Assembly: GCF_002211365.1 (NCBI RefSeq)
Contig: NZ_LOKZ01000021.1
Location: forward strand, 1-34,472
DNA length: 34,472 nucleotides
Direction: 5' to 3'
Source of the DNA: Rhizobium sp. R711
Lineage (GTDB): Bacteria > Pseudomonadota > Alphaproteobacteria > Rhizobiales > Rhizobiaceae
The notes beneath the pieces are model-generated. The model had not been told where the DNA came from. It saw only the letters and a list, made by a program, of their open reading frames with translations, and searched no databases. Made by a program: the position numbers and the translations under genes. The first letter of the stretch is position 1. Every line of letters starts with the position of its first letter. Positions 23,887 to 32,173 of the stretch are shown in pieces.

Positions 23887-24853
23887 AGCCAAGACATTGA
23901 ACACAGAGACGGATGCAACCCACATGCGGCCGTGGCACAGCAACTGGCGCGACTACGTCGTCTACATCGGCTTCGTCGTCATCTTCATCGTCTTCGCGAT
24001 CCTCCTGCAGGATCGCGGATTCCTATCTTCAAACAATCTGCTCAACATCCTGCGGCAGACTGCGATCGTCGCCATCGTTTCCATGGCAATGTCGTTCGTA
24101 CTCTCGGCGGGCGAGATCGACCTCTCGGTCGGAGCCATTGCCGGACTGTCGTCGGTGGTCGCTGGCCTGGTGCTGAGCAAGTACGGTCTATTCCCCGGCA
24201 TTCTCGCGGGCTTGACCCTCGGGCTGCTGGTAGGCGCCATAAACGGCGGCCTGACTGCCTATCTCAACATCCCGTCGTTCTTGGTGACGCTCGGCATGAT
24301 GGGGATCGCGCGAGGGGTCGGAATGTGGGTAAGCGGCACTTCGCCTGTTCCAATTATCAACGACACGTTCATTTTCGTCTTTGGTTCCGGCAACATCGGC
24401 CCTGTTCCTGTCCTCGTTGTCTGGGTCGCCGTTCTGGGCATGATCGCCCATATCGCGCTCCGAAAGACACCGTTCGGCCGCAAGGTCATGTCGGCAGGCG
24501 GAAACTCGATCGCAGCTCGCTACAGCGGCGTCGATGTCCGGAAAATCAAGTTCCAGGTGCTGCTACTGACGGGGATGGCCGCTGCGATCGCTGGCATGCT
24601 CTATGCTGGACGCCTGCAGTCTGGACGCTTCCAGCTTGGCGAAGGTGATGAGCTGTCTGTCATTGCAGCCGTGGTTCTCGGCGGTACCAGCCTATTCGGC
24701 GGACGCGGCACCGTGATCGGTTCCATCGTCGGTGCCCTGCTCATCGGTATCATCAACAACGGTCTTATTCTTGGCGGCCTCGACTACAGCCAGCAGCTCA
24801 TCGCGCGCGGAATGCTCATCATCCTGGCTGTGGCGGTCGGCCGAAGCCGCTAA
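23876..24853 (+). CDS. Sugar ABC transporter permease (second system)
   Basis: This 325-residue integral membrane protein is a BPD_transp_2 permease of the RbsC type. It opens with a polar stretch of about 30 residues and then has nine or so hydrophobic segments. Family signatures are visible: SAGEIDLSVGAIAGLSS, and VVLGGTSLFGGRGTVIGS in the C-terminal part. Its ATG lies inside the end of the ATPase gene, which indicates coupled translation. It probably dimerises with two copies of the ATPase domain pair. Nothing unusual is seen. Confidence 0.92.
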   Translation: MSTEAKTLNTETDATHMRPWHSNWRDYVVYIGFVVIFIVFAILLQDRGFLSSNNLLNILRQTAIVAIVSMAMSFVLSAGEIDLSVGAIAGLSSVVAGLVLSKYGLFPGILAGLTLGLLVGAINGGLTAYLNIPSFLVTLGMMGIARGVGMWVSGTSPVPIINDTFIFVFGSGNIGPVPVLVVWVAVLGMIAHIALRKTPFGRKVMSAGGNSIAARYSGVDVRKIKFQVLLLTGMAAAIAGMLYAGRLQSGRFQLGEGDELSVIAAVVLGGTSLFGGRGTVIGSIVGALLIGIINNGLILGGLDYSQQLIARGMLIILAVAVGRSR

Positions 24854-24882
24854 CCTGGAAGGTTCTACGGAGGTATTACGAT

Positions 24883-25743
24883 ATGAGAGTTTTAGTAACA
24901 GGCGGCAGCGGCAAACTGGGTAGAGCCACGATCAAGCATCTGGTTGAGAGCGGCCACGACGTCATCAACGCGGATACGATCGCTCCGCCAGAAAACCTCT
25001 GCCCCTTCGTCAAGGTCGATTTCGAGGATATGCGCGCCACGATCGAGGCGATCAGTGGCTTTGATTGGGACCACAATCGCAACACTGAAGCCGTCGTCCA
25101 TCTGGCCGCTGTGCCGATGCCGGGGCGCGTTGCTCCTGCGGATGTTTTCCGGGTCAACACCATCTCGACGTTCAATGTTTTCGAGTCATGCCGCTTGCTC
25201 GGCATCAAGAACATCGTGTGGGCGTCGAGCGAGACCCTGCTCGGCATTCCTTACGAGATCAAGCCTGACTATCTGCCGGCGGACGAGAATTATCAGTCGC
25301 GCCCGGAAACCTCCTATTCCCTCTCGAAGCATCTCGGCGAGGAGATGGCAAAGCAGTATTGCCGCTGGGACAGCGAGCTCAAGATCGTTTGCCTACGCTT
25401 CTCCAACGTTATGGACGAGAGCGAGTATGCCGACTTCCCGGCCTTCGAGCAGAACCCGGGCAGCAGACGCTTCAACCTTTGGACCTATATCGACGCCCGC
25501 GACGGGGCACAGGCGATCCGTCGCTCGCTCGAGTGGAGCGGCAAAGGTGCCGAGGTTTTCATCATCGCAAACGACGATGGGGTCATGACCACCTCCAACG
25601 AGGAACTCGTCAGGAGGTGGTATCCGGGGGTCCCGTTCAAGAAGCAGATCGGGAAGAACGAAACCTTGCTGTCCATCGACAAAGCAAAGAGCGCTCTCGG
25701 ATACCAGCCTGAACATAGCTGGCGAAAATATGTAGGCTCCTGA
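24883..25743 (+). CDS. NAD-dependent epimerase/dehydratase-type extended SDR
   Basis: This 286-residue protein is an extended short-chain dehydrogenase. The Rossmann motif is GGSGKLG at 7-13 and the catalytic pair is Y145 and K149 (SYSLSKHLGEE), with a Ser-rich WASSET strand before it. Family members include UDP-sugar epimerases and uronate or aldose dehydrogenases. It has the size of uronate-dehydrogenase-like enzymes and sits inside a transport-catabolic operon, not beside nucleotide-sugar genes, so oxidation of the imported free sugar at C1 is more likely than nucleotide-sugar epimerisation. GGAGG precedes the start at good spacing. The substrate is unknown. Confidence 0.83.
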   Translation: MRVLVTGGSGKLGRATIKHLVESGHDVINADTIAPPENLCPFVKVDFEDMRATIEAISGFDWDHNRNTEAVVHLAAVPMPGRVAPADVFRVNTISTFNVFESCRLLGIKNIVWASSETLLGIPYEIKPDYLPADENYQSRPETSYSLSKHLGEEMAKQYCRWDSELKIVCLRFSNVMDESEYADFPAFEQNPGSRRFNLWTYIDARDGAQAIRRSLEWSGKGAEVFIIANDDGVMTTSNEELVRRWYPGVPFKKQIGKNETLLSIDKAKSALGYQPEHSWRKYVGS

Positions 25744-25771
25744 GAAATCAGCCAGCTTGAAGGGAAAGAAA

Positions 25772-26482
25772 ATGCCGACCAGGAAACAGACAGCACCGGT
25801 CTCAGAGATCAAAGAGGACGCCTTCGCGAAAACAATGACCGCGACAGCGCACCTTCGGTTGCGCCAGCTCATCCTGGATAACAAGTGGGCGCCCGGTTAC
25901 CAGGCGACCGAACAGGAAGTCGCGTCCCAGTTGGGAATGAGCCGGACGCCCGTAAGGGAGGCGCTCATGCGCCTCCAGCAGGACGGACTTGTCTCGGTGA
26001 TCCCGAGGCACGGAATGCGGGTCCTGCCGATTTCTATTTCTGACATGAAGGAAATTTACGAAATCCTGACGTCGCTGGAGAGTACGGCTGCAGAGCTTGC
26101 CGCCAGCCGCCGGCTTTCCGAGGACCAACTCCGGGGTCTCGAAAGGGCGACGGCCGACATGGACCATGCGCTTTCGCAAGATAACTTGGAGCGCTGGGCG
26201 CAGGCGGACGCGAGATTTCATGAGCAACTGCTCGAACTTGGCGGCAACCAGATGCTCAAGTCGGTCGTCCTCAATTTCATCGACCGCGCACATCGCGTCA
26301 GGATGGTGACGCTGAAGATGCGTCCCAAGCCGGTTAACTCAACCCGCGAACATGCAGAACTCGTGCAAGCAATCCGGGAAGGCGACCGCGAAAAAGCAAG
26401 AAACATTCACAAGGCGCACCGCGAGCGGGCAGGCAAGGAACTGCTCGACCTCCTCGAGCGCCTCGGCCTCAACCACCTCTAG
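25772..26482 (+). CDS. GntR-family regulator, FCD type; probable regulator of region B
   Basis: This 236-residue regulator has an N-terminal winged helix (about residues 25-95, with EQEVASQLGMSRTPVREALMRLQQDGLVSVIPRHGMRV) and an FCD ligand-binding domain (about 105-225) containing ADARFHEQLLELGGNQ. It differs from the GntR at 14510. ATG 25772 has AAGGGA upstream; an in-frame TTG at 25757 is unlikely. It lies mid-operon between the extended SDR and the dehydrogenase, so it is probably autoregulated through the AACGTATACGTT site before 21117. The effector is likely an intermediate of the operon. Confidence 0.9.
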   Translation: MPTRKQTAPVSEIKEDAFAKTMTATAHLRLRQLILDNKWAPGYQATEQEVASQLGMSRTPVREALMRLQQDGLVSVIPRHGMRVLPISISDMKEIYEILTSLESTAAELAASRRLSEDQLRGLERATADMDHALSQDNLERWAQADARFHEQLLELGGNQMLKSVVLNFIDRAHRVRMVTLKMRPKPVNSTREHAELVQAIREGDREKARNIHKAHRERAGKELLDLLERLGLNHL

Positions 26483-26494
26483 GACAGGTTTCAA

Positions 26495-27610
26495 ATGTCA
26501 TCGTTGAACAACACTCTCAAGATCGCAGTCCTTCCCGGCGACGGGATCGGCAGGGAAGTCATGCCTGCCTGCCTGGAATTGATCGACGCCGCCGTCAGCC
26601 AGGCGGGCGCGCCACCGCTCGTGTTCGAGACGCATCAGGCCGGTGCCCAGCACTACGCGGAGACCGGCGAGGCCCTGCCCGCCGCCGCGCTCGAGGCCTG
26701 CCGGACATCCGACGCAATCCTCTTCGGCGCGATGGGCTGGCCCGACATCCGCTTCCCGGACGGGACGGAAATCATTCCGCAGCTCGACCTGCGCATGGAG
26801 TTCGGCCTGTTTGCAGGTGTCCGTCCGATCCGGTGGTTTCCCGGCCTTCCGAAAGTGCTGTCCGATCCTCGCGCCGAAGGAATCGACTTCGTCCTGGTCC
26901 GCGAGCAGACAGAAGGACTGTTTTATGCGCGTGGCCGTGGCGAAGTGCTAAACGACCAAGAGGCCTACGACACGATGCAGATCACGCGGGCCGGCACCGA
27001 GCGTGTTACCGAATTCGCTTTCCAGCTGGCCGCCCAGCGCAAACGTCGCGGCAAGGCCGGCACGGTGACCTGCGTCGACAAGGCGAATGTCTTCAGTTCG
27101 ATGGCTTTCTTCCGGAAGGTTTTCGATGAGATCGCCGCCAAGCACCCCGAGTTGCAGAAGGACTATGCCTATGTCGACGCGCTGGCGCTCAACATGGTGA
27201 AGAAGCCCTGGACGCTTGACGTGCTGGTGACCGAGAACATGTTTGGCGACATCCTTTCCGACCTTGCGGCCGGTCTGATCGGCGGCATGGGTATGGCCCC
27301 TTCGGCGGACATCGGCGATACCCACGGCCTCTTCCAGCCGGCACACGGGACCGCTCCCGATATCGCGGGCAAGGGCGTCGCCAATCCGGGCGCAATGTTC
27401 CTGTCGGGAGCGATGATGCTCGACTGGCTGGCGGTGAAGCACGGCGATCAGCGGCTTGCTGACGCCGCCGGGCTGATCGAGGCCGCGGTCGAGCACACCT
27501 TGTCGACCAAGATCGCGGTTCCAATGGAGTATGGCGGAAGCGCCAATTGCGCGGAGATGACGCGCAGCGTGATCGGCGCTCTGGGTGCCGTCCGCAAGGA
27601 GGTCGCATGA
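26495..27610 (+). CDS. Isopropylmalate/tartrate-dehydrogenase-family beta-decarboxylating enzyme
   Basis: This 371-residue protein belongs to the isocitrate/isopropylmalate dehydrogenase family, which oxidises the hydroxyl of a 2-hydroxy acid and often decarboxylates the 3-carboxyl with NAD(P)+. Conserved parts are AVLPGDGIGREV, VREQTEGLFYARG, VDKANVF, ENMFGDILSDLAAG and QPAHGTAPDIAGKG. The metal-binding aspartates lie in the GDILSD part. It is not likely to be LeuB: no leucine genes are near, and the operon is for sugar acids. A tartrate- or hydroxy-acid-like substrate that becomes a 3-oxo acid is plausible. The gene ends in an ATGA overlap with the next one. Confidence 0.85.
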   Translation: MSSLNNTLKIAVLPGDGIGREVMPACLELIDAAVSQAGAPPLVFETHQAGAQHYAETGEALPAAALEACRTSDAILFGAMGWPDIRFPDGTEIIPQLDLRMEFGLFAGVRPIRWFPGLPKVLSDPRAEGIDFVLVREQTEGLFYARGRGEVLNDQEAYDTMQITRAGTERVTEFAFQLAAQRKRRGKAGTVTCVDKANVFSSMAFFRKVFDEIAAKHPELQKDYAYVDALALNMVKKPWTLDVLVTENMFGDILSDLAAGLIGGMGMAPSADIGDTHGLFQPAHGTAPDIAGKGVANPGAMFLSGAMMLDWLAVKHGDQRLADAAGLIEAAVEHTLSTKIAVPMEYGGSANCAEMTRSVIGALGAVRKEVA

Positions 27611-27936
27611 GTTCGGCATCCACAGGCTTTGTCGTGGTCGTAGAGTTCGTCGTTCGAAACCAATTCGCCGATAATTTCGATGCGGCGATAATCGAGAATG
27701 CGGCGACGTCGCTGCGCGACGAACCGAACTGCGAAGTGTTCGATGTCTGCCGCGATCCTGAGCGGCCCGAGCGCATCTACCTCTATGAAGTCTATGGCTC
27801 AAGAGCCGATTTCGACTTCCACCTGAAGACGCCGCACTTCACGAGCTTTGATGCGATGGTTCGAGATTGGGTGGCCGAAAAGCGAGTGGAAACGTTCGAG
27901 CGCATTTCGTCCCACGAGAAGGAGGGCGCGAGATGA
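27607..27936 (+). CDS. LsrG-like ABM-domain protein
   Basis: This 109-residue protein has a single antibiotic-biosynthesis-monooxygenase (ABM) ferredoxin-like fold. The stretch IYLYEVYGSRADFDFHLKTPHF parallels LsrG, in which YEAY and FHKTTPH occur at the same spacing. LsrG isomerises the phosphorylated autoinducer-2 breakdown product; other members are cofactor-free oxygenases. The ATG at 27607 overlaps the previous stop, and the next gene overlaps this one in the same ATGA way, so three genes are translationally coupled. Its position before a HAD protein and upstream of OtnK suggests isomerisation or repair of an unstable dicarbonyl sugar intermediate; that role is inferred. Confidence 0.8.
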   Translation: MSSASTGFVVVVEFVVRNQFADNFDAAIIENAATSLRDEPNCEVFDVCRDPERPERIYLYEVYGSRADFDFHLKTPHFTSFDAMVRDWVAEKRVETFERISSHEKEGAR

Positions 27937-28643
27937 CCAGCAACGTCAAGGCGATTGTCTTCGACACGTTCGGCACTGTCGTCGACTGGCGGGGTTCAAT
28001 CATCCGCGATCTCACCGCCTGGGGCGCGGCGGAGGGCCTGCAGATCGACTGGGCCGGTCTCGTCGACCGCTGGCGAGACCGTTACAATCCCCAGAAAGCG
28101 CGGGTGCGCAGCGGCGAGTTGCCGTGGACGAACCTGGACGAACTTCACTTCGATGCCTTGAAGGCAGTGTTCGCAGAGATGGGGCTGGCCGAACTAGACC
28201 AGGACCGGATGATGCACGTCAACAAGGTCTGGCATCGCCTGGACGGCTGGCCCGACGCATCGCGCGGGCTACACCGGCTGAAGTCGAAGTTTATCATCGG
28301 CCCGCTGTCCAACGCCAATGTCGCGATTCTCGTCAATATGGCAAAGCATGCCGACTTGCCGTGGGACAACGTGTTCTCCTGCGAGCTTTTCCAGCACTAC
28401 AAGCCCGATCCTGAGACCTACCTCGGGGTCTGCAAACTCCTTTATCTGGAGCCCGGGGCCGTCATGATGTGCGCTGCCCACAACTACGATCTTGCCGCCG
28501 CGCGCAGCCTTGGCCTTAAAACCGCATTCATCGCACGACCCACCGAATACGGCGAGGGCCAGACGGCCGACCTCACAGCCGAGCAGCGCTGGGATTACGT
28601 CGCCGACGATCTCGAAGACCTCGCCCGACAACTCGGATGCTAG
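27933..28643 (+). CDS. HAD-superfamily hydrolase, haloacid dehalogenase type II family
   Basis: This 236-residue HAD protein has the nucleophile motif VFDTFGTVVDW (D11, T15), a middle SNAN motif (PLSNANVAI) and the lysine motif YKPDPETY. The family's later Ser-x-Asn-Asp site is modified here to AAHNYD, so dehalogenation is doubtful; many such proteins are phosphatases or act on 2-hydroxy/2-halo acids. The ATG overlaps the preceding stop. Within this operon it might remove a phosphate or split a sugar-acid side product. Its enzyme class is firm; its substrate is not. Confidence 0.83.
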   Translation: MTSNVKAIVFDTFGTVVDWRGSIIRDLTAWGAAEGLQIDWAGLVDRWRDRYNPQKARVRSGELPWTNLDELHFDALKAVFAEMGLAELDQDRMMHVNKVWHRLDGWPDASRGLHRLKSKFIIGPLSNANVAILVNMAKHADLPWDNVFSCELFQHYKPDPETYLGVCKLLYLEPGAVMMCAAHNYDLAAARSLGLKTAFIARPTEYGEGQTADLTAEQRWDYVADDLEDLARQLGC

Positions 28644-28657
28644 AAGAGAGAAAGATA

Positions 28658-30136
28658 ATGCAGACATACAAGATGTTCATCGACGGCAAGTGGGAAGACG
28701 CTGCCAACGGAGATACGTTCGAGACGAAGAACCCTTTCAACGGGCAGACCTGGGCCGCTATTCCGAAGGGCGGCAGGGAAGATGCGGAACGAGCAGTCGA
28801 GGCTGCGCACCGCGCCTTCACGAGCGGTCCGTGGCCGAAGCTCACCGCGAGCGCCCGCGGACACCTTCTTCGGCGTCTTGGCGACCTGATCGCCGAGAAT
28901 GCGGAGCATCTCGCGACGATCGAGGTTACGGACAACGGCAAGCTCATCAACGAGATGCTGTTTCAGCTCAAATACATCCCGCAGTGGTACTACTACTTCG
29001 GCGGGCTGGCGGACAAGATCGAAGGAGCGGTCATCCCGATCGATAAGGCGGACACCTTCAACTTCACTCGTAATGAGCCGCTCGGCGTCTGCGTCGGGAT
29101 TACGCCGTGGAACTCCCCTCTCCTGCTGCTCGCCTACAAGCTGGCACCGGCACTCGCCGCAGGGAACACATTCGTGGCAAAGCCCTCTGAGTTCACGTCT
29201 GCTTCGACCCTTGAGTTCGCAAAGCTCGTCGAGCAGACTGGCTTTCCCGCGGGCGTCTTCAACGTCGTCACAGGGTTCGGCGCGGATGTCGGCGAGACGC
29301 TGACGACCCACAAGTACGTCGCCAAGATCGCTTTCACGGGAAGTGAAGGCACCGGGCGCAAGATCGGCGAGCTTGCAGCGCGCAACTTCAAGAAGGTTAC
29401 GCTTGAACTCGGCGGCAAGAGCCCGCACATCGTCTTCGACGATGCGGAGATCGACAATGCCGTCAACGGGGTGATCTCCGGCATCTTCGCTGCCACCGGA
29501 CAGACATGTATTGCGGGCTCACGATTGCTCGTGCAGCGAAAGATCCACGACCAGTTTCTCGAGAAGATCGTCAACCTCGCAAAAACGGCGAGAATGGGCG
29601 ATCCGCTCTTGACGTCGACGCAGGTTGGCCCCGTGACGACGCCGCCGCAACTCGAGAAGATCCTCGGCTATATCAACATCGCAAAAGGCGAAGGCGCCGA
29701 ATGCGTTCTCGGTGGGGGGCGGCCGGACAATGCCGAGCTCTCCAGGGGCTGGTTCGTCGAACCTACGATTTTCTCCGGGGTCCGAAACGACATGCGCATC
29801 GCGCAGGAGGAGGTCTTCGGCCCGGTTCTGGCGGTCATCCCCTTCGACAGCGATGAGGAAGCCGTGCATATTGCCAATGACACCAATTACGGGCTGGCCG
29901 CGGGCTTCTGGACCCAGGACATGCGTCGTATCCTGAAGGTTTCGGCCGCCATCCAGGCTGGCACCATCTGGGTCAATACCTACCGCGTCATCAGCTATAT
30001 GTCGCCGCTTGGAGGCTACAAGCACTCCGGCATCGGTCGCGAGAATGGCATCGCCTCGATCCAGAACTACATGCAGACGAAGAGCGTGATGATCTCGACC
30101 GCTGAAGACGTCGCCAACCCCTTCATCATGAGGTGA
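28658..30136 (+). CDS. NAD(P)-dependent aldehyde dehydrogenase
   Basis: This 492-residue aldehyde dehydrogenase has the cofactor loop FTGSEGTG (226-233), the general base E250 in TLELGGKSPH and the nucleophile C284 in GQTCIAGS. It oxidises an aldehyde to the acid in the cytoplasm. The conserved start is ATG 28658; an in-frame ATG at 28637 overlaps the HAD stop and adds seven residues. It sits three bases before otnK. A sugar-derived aldehyde, such as a four-carbon semialdehyde or glycolaldehyde released during the pathway, is the likely substrate. Confidence 0.93.
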   Translation: MQTYKMFIDGKWEDAANGDTFETKNPFNGQTWAAIPKGGREDAERAVEAAHRAFTSGPWPKLTASARGHLLRRLGDLIAENAEHLATIEVTDNGKLINEMLFQLKYIPQWYYYFGGLADKIEGAVIPIDKADTFNFTRNEPLGVCVGITPWNSPLLLLAYKLAPALAAGNTFVAKPSEFTSASTLEFAKLVEQTGFPAGVFNVVTGFGADVGETLTTHKYVAKIAFTGSEGTGRKIGELAARNFKKVTLELGGKSPHIVFDDAEIDNAVNGVISGIFAATGQTCIAGSRLLVQRKIHDQFLEKIVNLAKTARMGDPLLTSTQVGPVTTPPQLEKILGYINIAKGEGAECVLGGGRPDNAELSRGWFVEPTIFSGVRNDMRIAQEEVFGPVLAVIPFDSDEEAVHIANDTNYGLAAGFWTQDMRRILKVSAAIQAGTIWVNTYRVISYMSPLGGYKHSGIGRENGIASIQNYMQTKSVMISTAEDVANPFIMR

Positions 30137-30139
30137 TCC

Positions 30140-31414
30140 ATGGTGGCCGCCGGAAAGTTGCTGGTCGGCTGCGTGGCCGACGATTTCACGGGAGCGACTG
30201 ACGTCGCGAACATCTTCGCGCGCGCCGGCCTCAAAACGACGGTGCTGATCGGCGTTCCTGAAGACGACAGAGACATTGACGCCGACATAATCGTTGTCGC
30301 CCTCAAGACTCGAACGGCACCTCCGCAAATGGCGGTCGAGGAGTCCTTGGCCGCACTGCGATGGCTGCGTGGCCGTGGCGCGCAGAAGTACTACTTCAAG
30401 TACTGCTCGACGTTCGATTCCACGGCGAAGGGCAACATCGGCCCGGTCGCCGACGCGATGCTTGCGGAGCTTGGCCAATCCATAACGATCGCCTGCCCCG
30501 CCTTCCCTGCCAACGGCCGGACGGTTTACAAGGGCAACCTGTTCGTCGGCGACGTGCCGCTGGACGAGTCCGGCATGCGCAATCATCCGTTGACGCCGAT
30601 GACAGACGCGAACCTGCTGCGGGTGCTCGGGCCGCAGTCGCGGGCCGAAATCACCGGATGCTATTACGAGACGGTGAAGCAAGGGGCGTCCGCCATCGCC
30701 GAATGGGCCGCCCCCATTCACGGCGACGGCACGCGTATTGTCGTCATCGACGCCCTGGCTGACGAGGACCTTGTCGAGATTGCCCAGGCATTCAAGGATT
30801 TCGTGCTGTTCACCGGTGCGTCGGGCCTGGCATATGGGCTGGCTCGTGTTCTTCTTGCCGGCGGGAACAGCCGCGACGCTGCCGTTACGACTGACTTGGA
30901 CGAAGGCTACAGAGCCGTCGTCTCCGGTAGCTGCTCGGTCGCAACCAACGGACAGGTGGAGGCGATGCTCGCAGACCACGAGGGTTTCCGCGTCGACCTC
31001 TCGAAGCTGGCGGACGGCGGCGATGTCGTCGGCGAGGCCGTCGAGTGGGCCTCGTCCCGTCTGGGCCGCAAGCCTGTTCTCATCTATGCGACGGCTCTGC
31101 CCGACGAGGTGAAGGAAAACCAACGCAAGCTGGGCGCCGCGCAGTCCGGCGAGATGGTCGAGGCCGCCCTCTCCTCAATCGCGCGAAGGCTCGTCGAGAA
31201 GGGTGTGAGCGATCTCATCGTCGCCGGCGGCGAGACGTCGGGAGCGGTGGTGAAGTCGCTAGGCGTCGACCAGCTCTCGATTGGCAACGAAATCGCCGCC
31301 GGAGTGCCGTGGGTACACGCAAAGAGCCAGGGGCGATCTCTGTCACTCGCGTTGAAGTCCGGCAACTTCGGCGAACGAGACTTCTTCATGAACGCTTGGG
31401 ACCGGCTCCGATGA
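30140..31414 (+). CDS. otnK: 3-oxo-tetronate kinase (DUF1537 family)
   Basis: This 424-residue kinase of the DUF1537 family phosphorylates 3-oxo-tetronates (from L-threonate or D-erythronate) at the C4 hydroxyl with ATP. The N-terminal sugar-binding domain has VADDFTGATDVANI, then YFKYCSTFDSTAKGNIG; the C-terminal half has the AGGETSGAV nucleotide loop. The family length is about 420. It is directly followed, in an ATGA overlap, by an aldolase-family gene, the classic otnK-otnC arrangement. The kinase at 12110 is another branch of the same family. The gene order strongly supports OtnK. Confidence 0.9.
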   Translation: MVAAGKLLVGCVADDFTGATDVANIFARAGLKTTVLIGVPEDDRDIDADIIVVALKTRTAPPQMAVEESLAALRWLRGRGAQKYYFKYCSTFDSTAKGNIGPVADAMLAELGQSITIACPAFPANGRTVYKGNLFVGDVPLDESGMRNHPLTPMTDANLLRVLGPQSRAEITGCYYETVKQGASAIAEWAAPIHGDGTRIVVIDALADEDLVEIAQAFKDFVLFTGASGLAYGLARVLLAGGNSRDAAVTTDLDEGYRAVVSGSCSVATNGQVEAMLADHEGFRVDLSKLADGGDVVGEAVEWASSRLGRKPVLIYATALPDEVKENQRKLGAAQSGEMVEAALSSIARRLVEKGVSDLIVAGGETSGAVVKSLGVDQLSIGNEIAAGVPWVHAKSQGRSLSLALKSGNFGERDFFMNAWDRLR

Positions 31415-32058
31415 TAGGCTCCATATCCGAAGAGACAAAGGTCCGCGACGAGATGGTCGAGGTCGGCCGCTCGCTCTTCGACCGCGGGCTGACCGCAGGA
31501 TCGACCGGCAACATCAGCGTCCGTCTGTCGGACGGTCGCATTCTGATGACGCCCACCAACGCTTCGCTGGGCGTGCTCGATCCAGCACGGCTGTCCTGCT
31601 TTTCGGCGGAAGGCGTGCATGTCGGAGGTGACAAGCCCACCAAGGAGGCGTTCCTCCACAAGTGCATGTATTGCGGTAAGGACAATCGCCGAGCCGTCGT
31701 CCACCTGCATTCAACCTATTCGGTTGCCGTCAGCTTGCTGAAGCAGGTCAACGAGCGCGACGTTCTGCCGCCCCTGACCGCCTACTATGTCATGCGTATC
31801 GGTTTCCTGCCGCTCGTGCCGTATTTTCCTCCCGGAGACGAAGCGCTGGCGGCGGCGGTGGGAGCCGCCGCCGCGAACCATCATGCGGTGTTGATGGCAA
31901 ACCATGGACCTGTCGTCGCGGGCAAGTCCCTAAAGGACGCCCAGTACGCGACAGAGGAGTTGGAGGAAACGGCGAAGCTCTTCTTGCTCTTGCAGAACCA
32001 CGAGGTCCGGCCGCTCACCGCCGAGGAAAGGGCCACCTTGATCAATCTCTCGAGGTGA
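31411..32058 (+). CDS. otnC: 3-oxo-tetronate 4-phosphate decarboxylase (class II aldolase family)
   Basis: This 215-residue class II aldolase/adducin-fold enzyme decarboxylates 3-oxo-tetronate 4-phosphate to dihydroxyacetone phosphate and CO2. Zinc ligands are visible at H98 and H100 (VVHLHSTYS) and H155 (ANHG), with the catalytic glutamate at about E79 (PTKEAFLH). GSTGNISVR and MTPTNAS are the phosphate-binding stretches. It is the last gene of the region B operon. A small 6-bp hairpin without T-run follows at 32085-32101. Related L-fuculose-phosphate aldolases are the alternative, but the pairing with otnK favours OtnC. Confidence 0.88.
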   Translation: MIGSISEETKVRDEMVEVGRSLFDRGLTAGSTGNISVRLSDGRILMTPTNASLGVLDPARLSCFSAEGVHVGGDKPTKEAFLHKCMYCGKDNRRAVVHLHSTYSVAVSLLKQVNERDVLPPLTAYYVMRIGFLPLVPYFPPGDEALAAAVGAAAANHHAVLMANHGPVVAGKSLKDAQYATEELEETAKLFLLLQNHEVRPLTAEERATLINLSR

Positions 32059-32173
32059 GAAGAGCGCGTTACGAACCAGGAGGAACCCAGCGGGTCTGGG
32101 TGCCGTATCCGGGCGGGCTTCCAAGTTGCTTGCATTCGCCGCATAAGGTTCGCCGGTGTTTGCACTTCTGAAA

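Noticed and set aside
24867..24884. AGGTAT near the start of the extended SDR as a seventh operator
   Set aside because: It is a single hexamer inside the ribosome-binding site (GGAGGTAT) with no second arm at six or seven bases.
26495..27610. 3-isopropylmalate dehydrogenase of leucine synthesis (LeuB)
   Set aside because: No leuA, leuC or leuD genes are present, the substrate-loop sequences differ from LeuB, and the gene is embedded in a sugar-acid operon.
26948..27802. Long minus-strand reading frame opposite the dehydrogenase gene
   Set aside because: It is the GC-rich antisense shadow of an intact family-matching gene and has no ribosome-binding site or recognisable domain.
29519..31123. 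534-residue minus-strand frame opposite the aldehyde dehydrogenase and otnK
   Set aside because: It spans parts of two well-supported plus-strand genes and its protein has the composition of an antisense frame.
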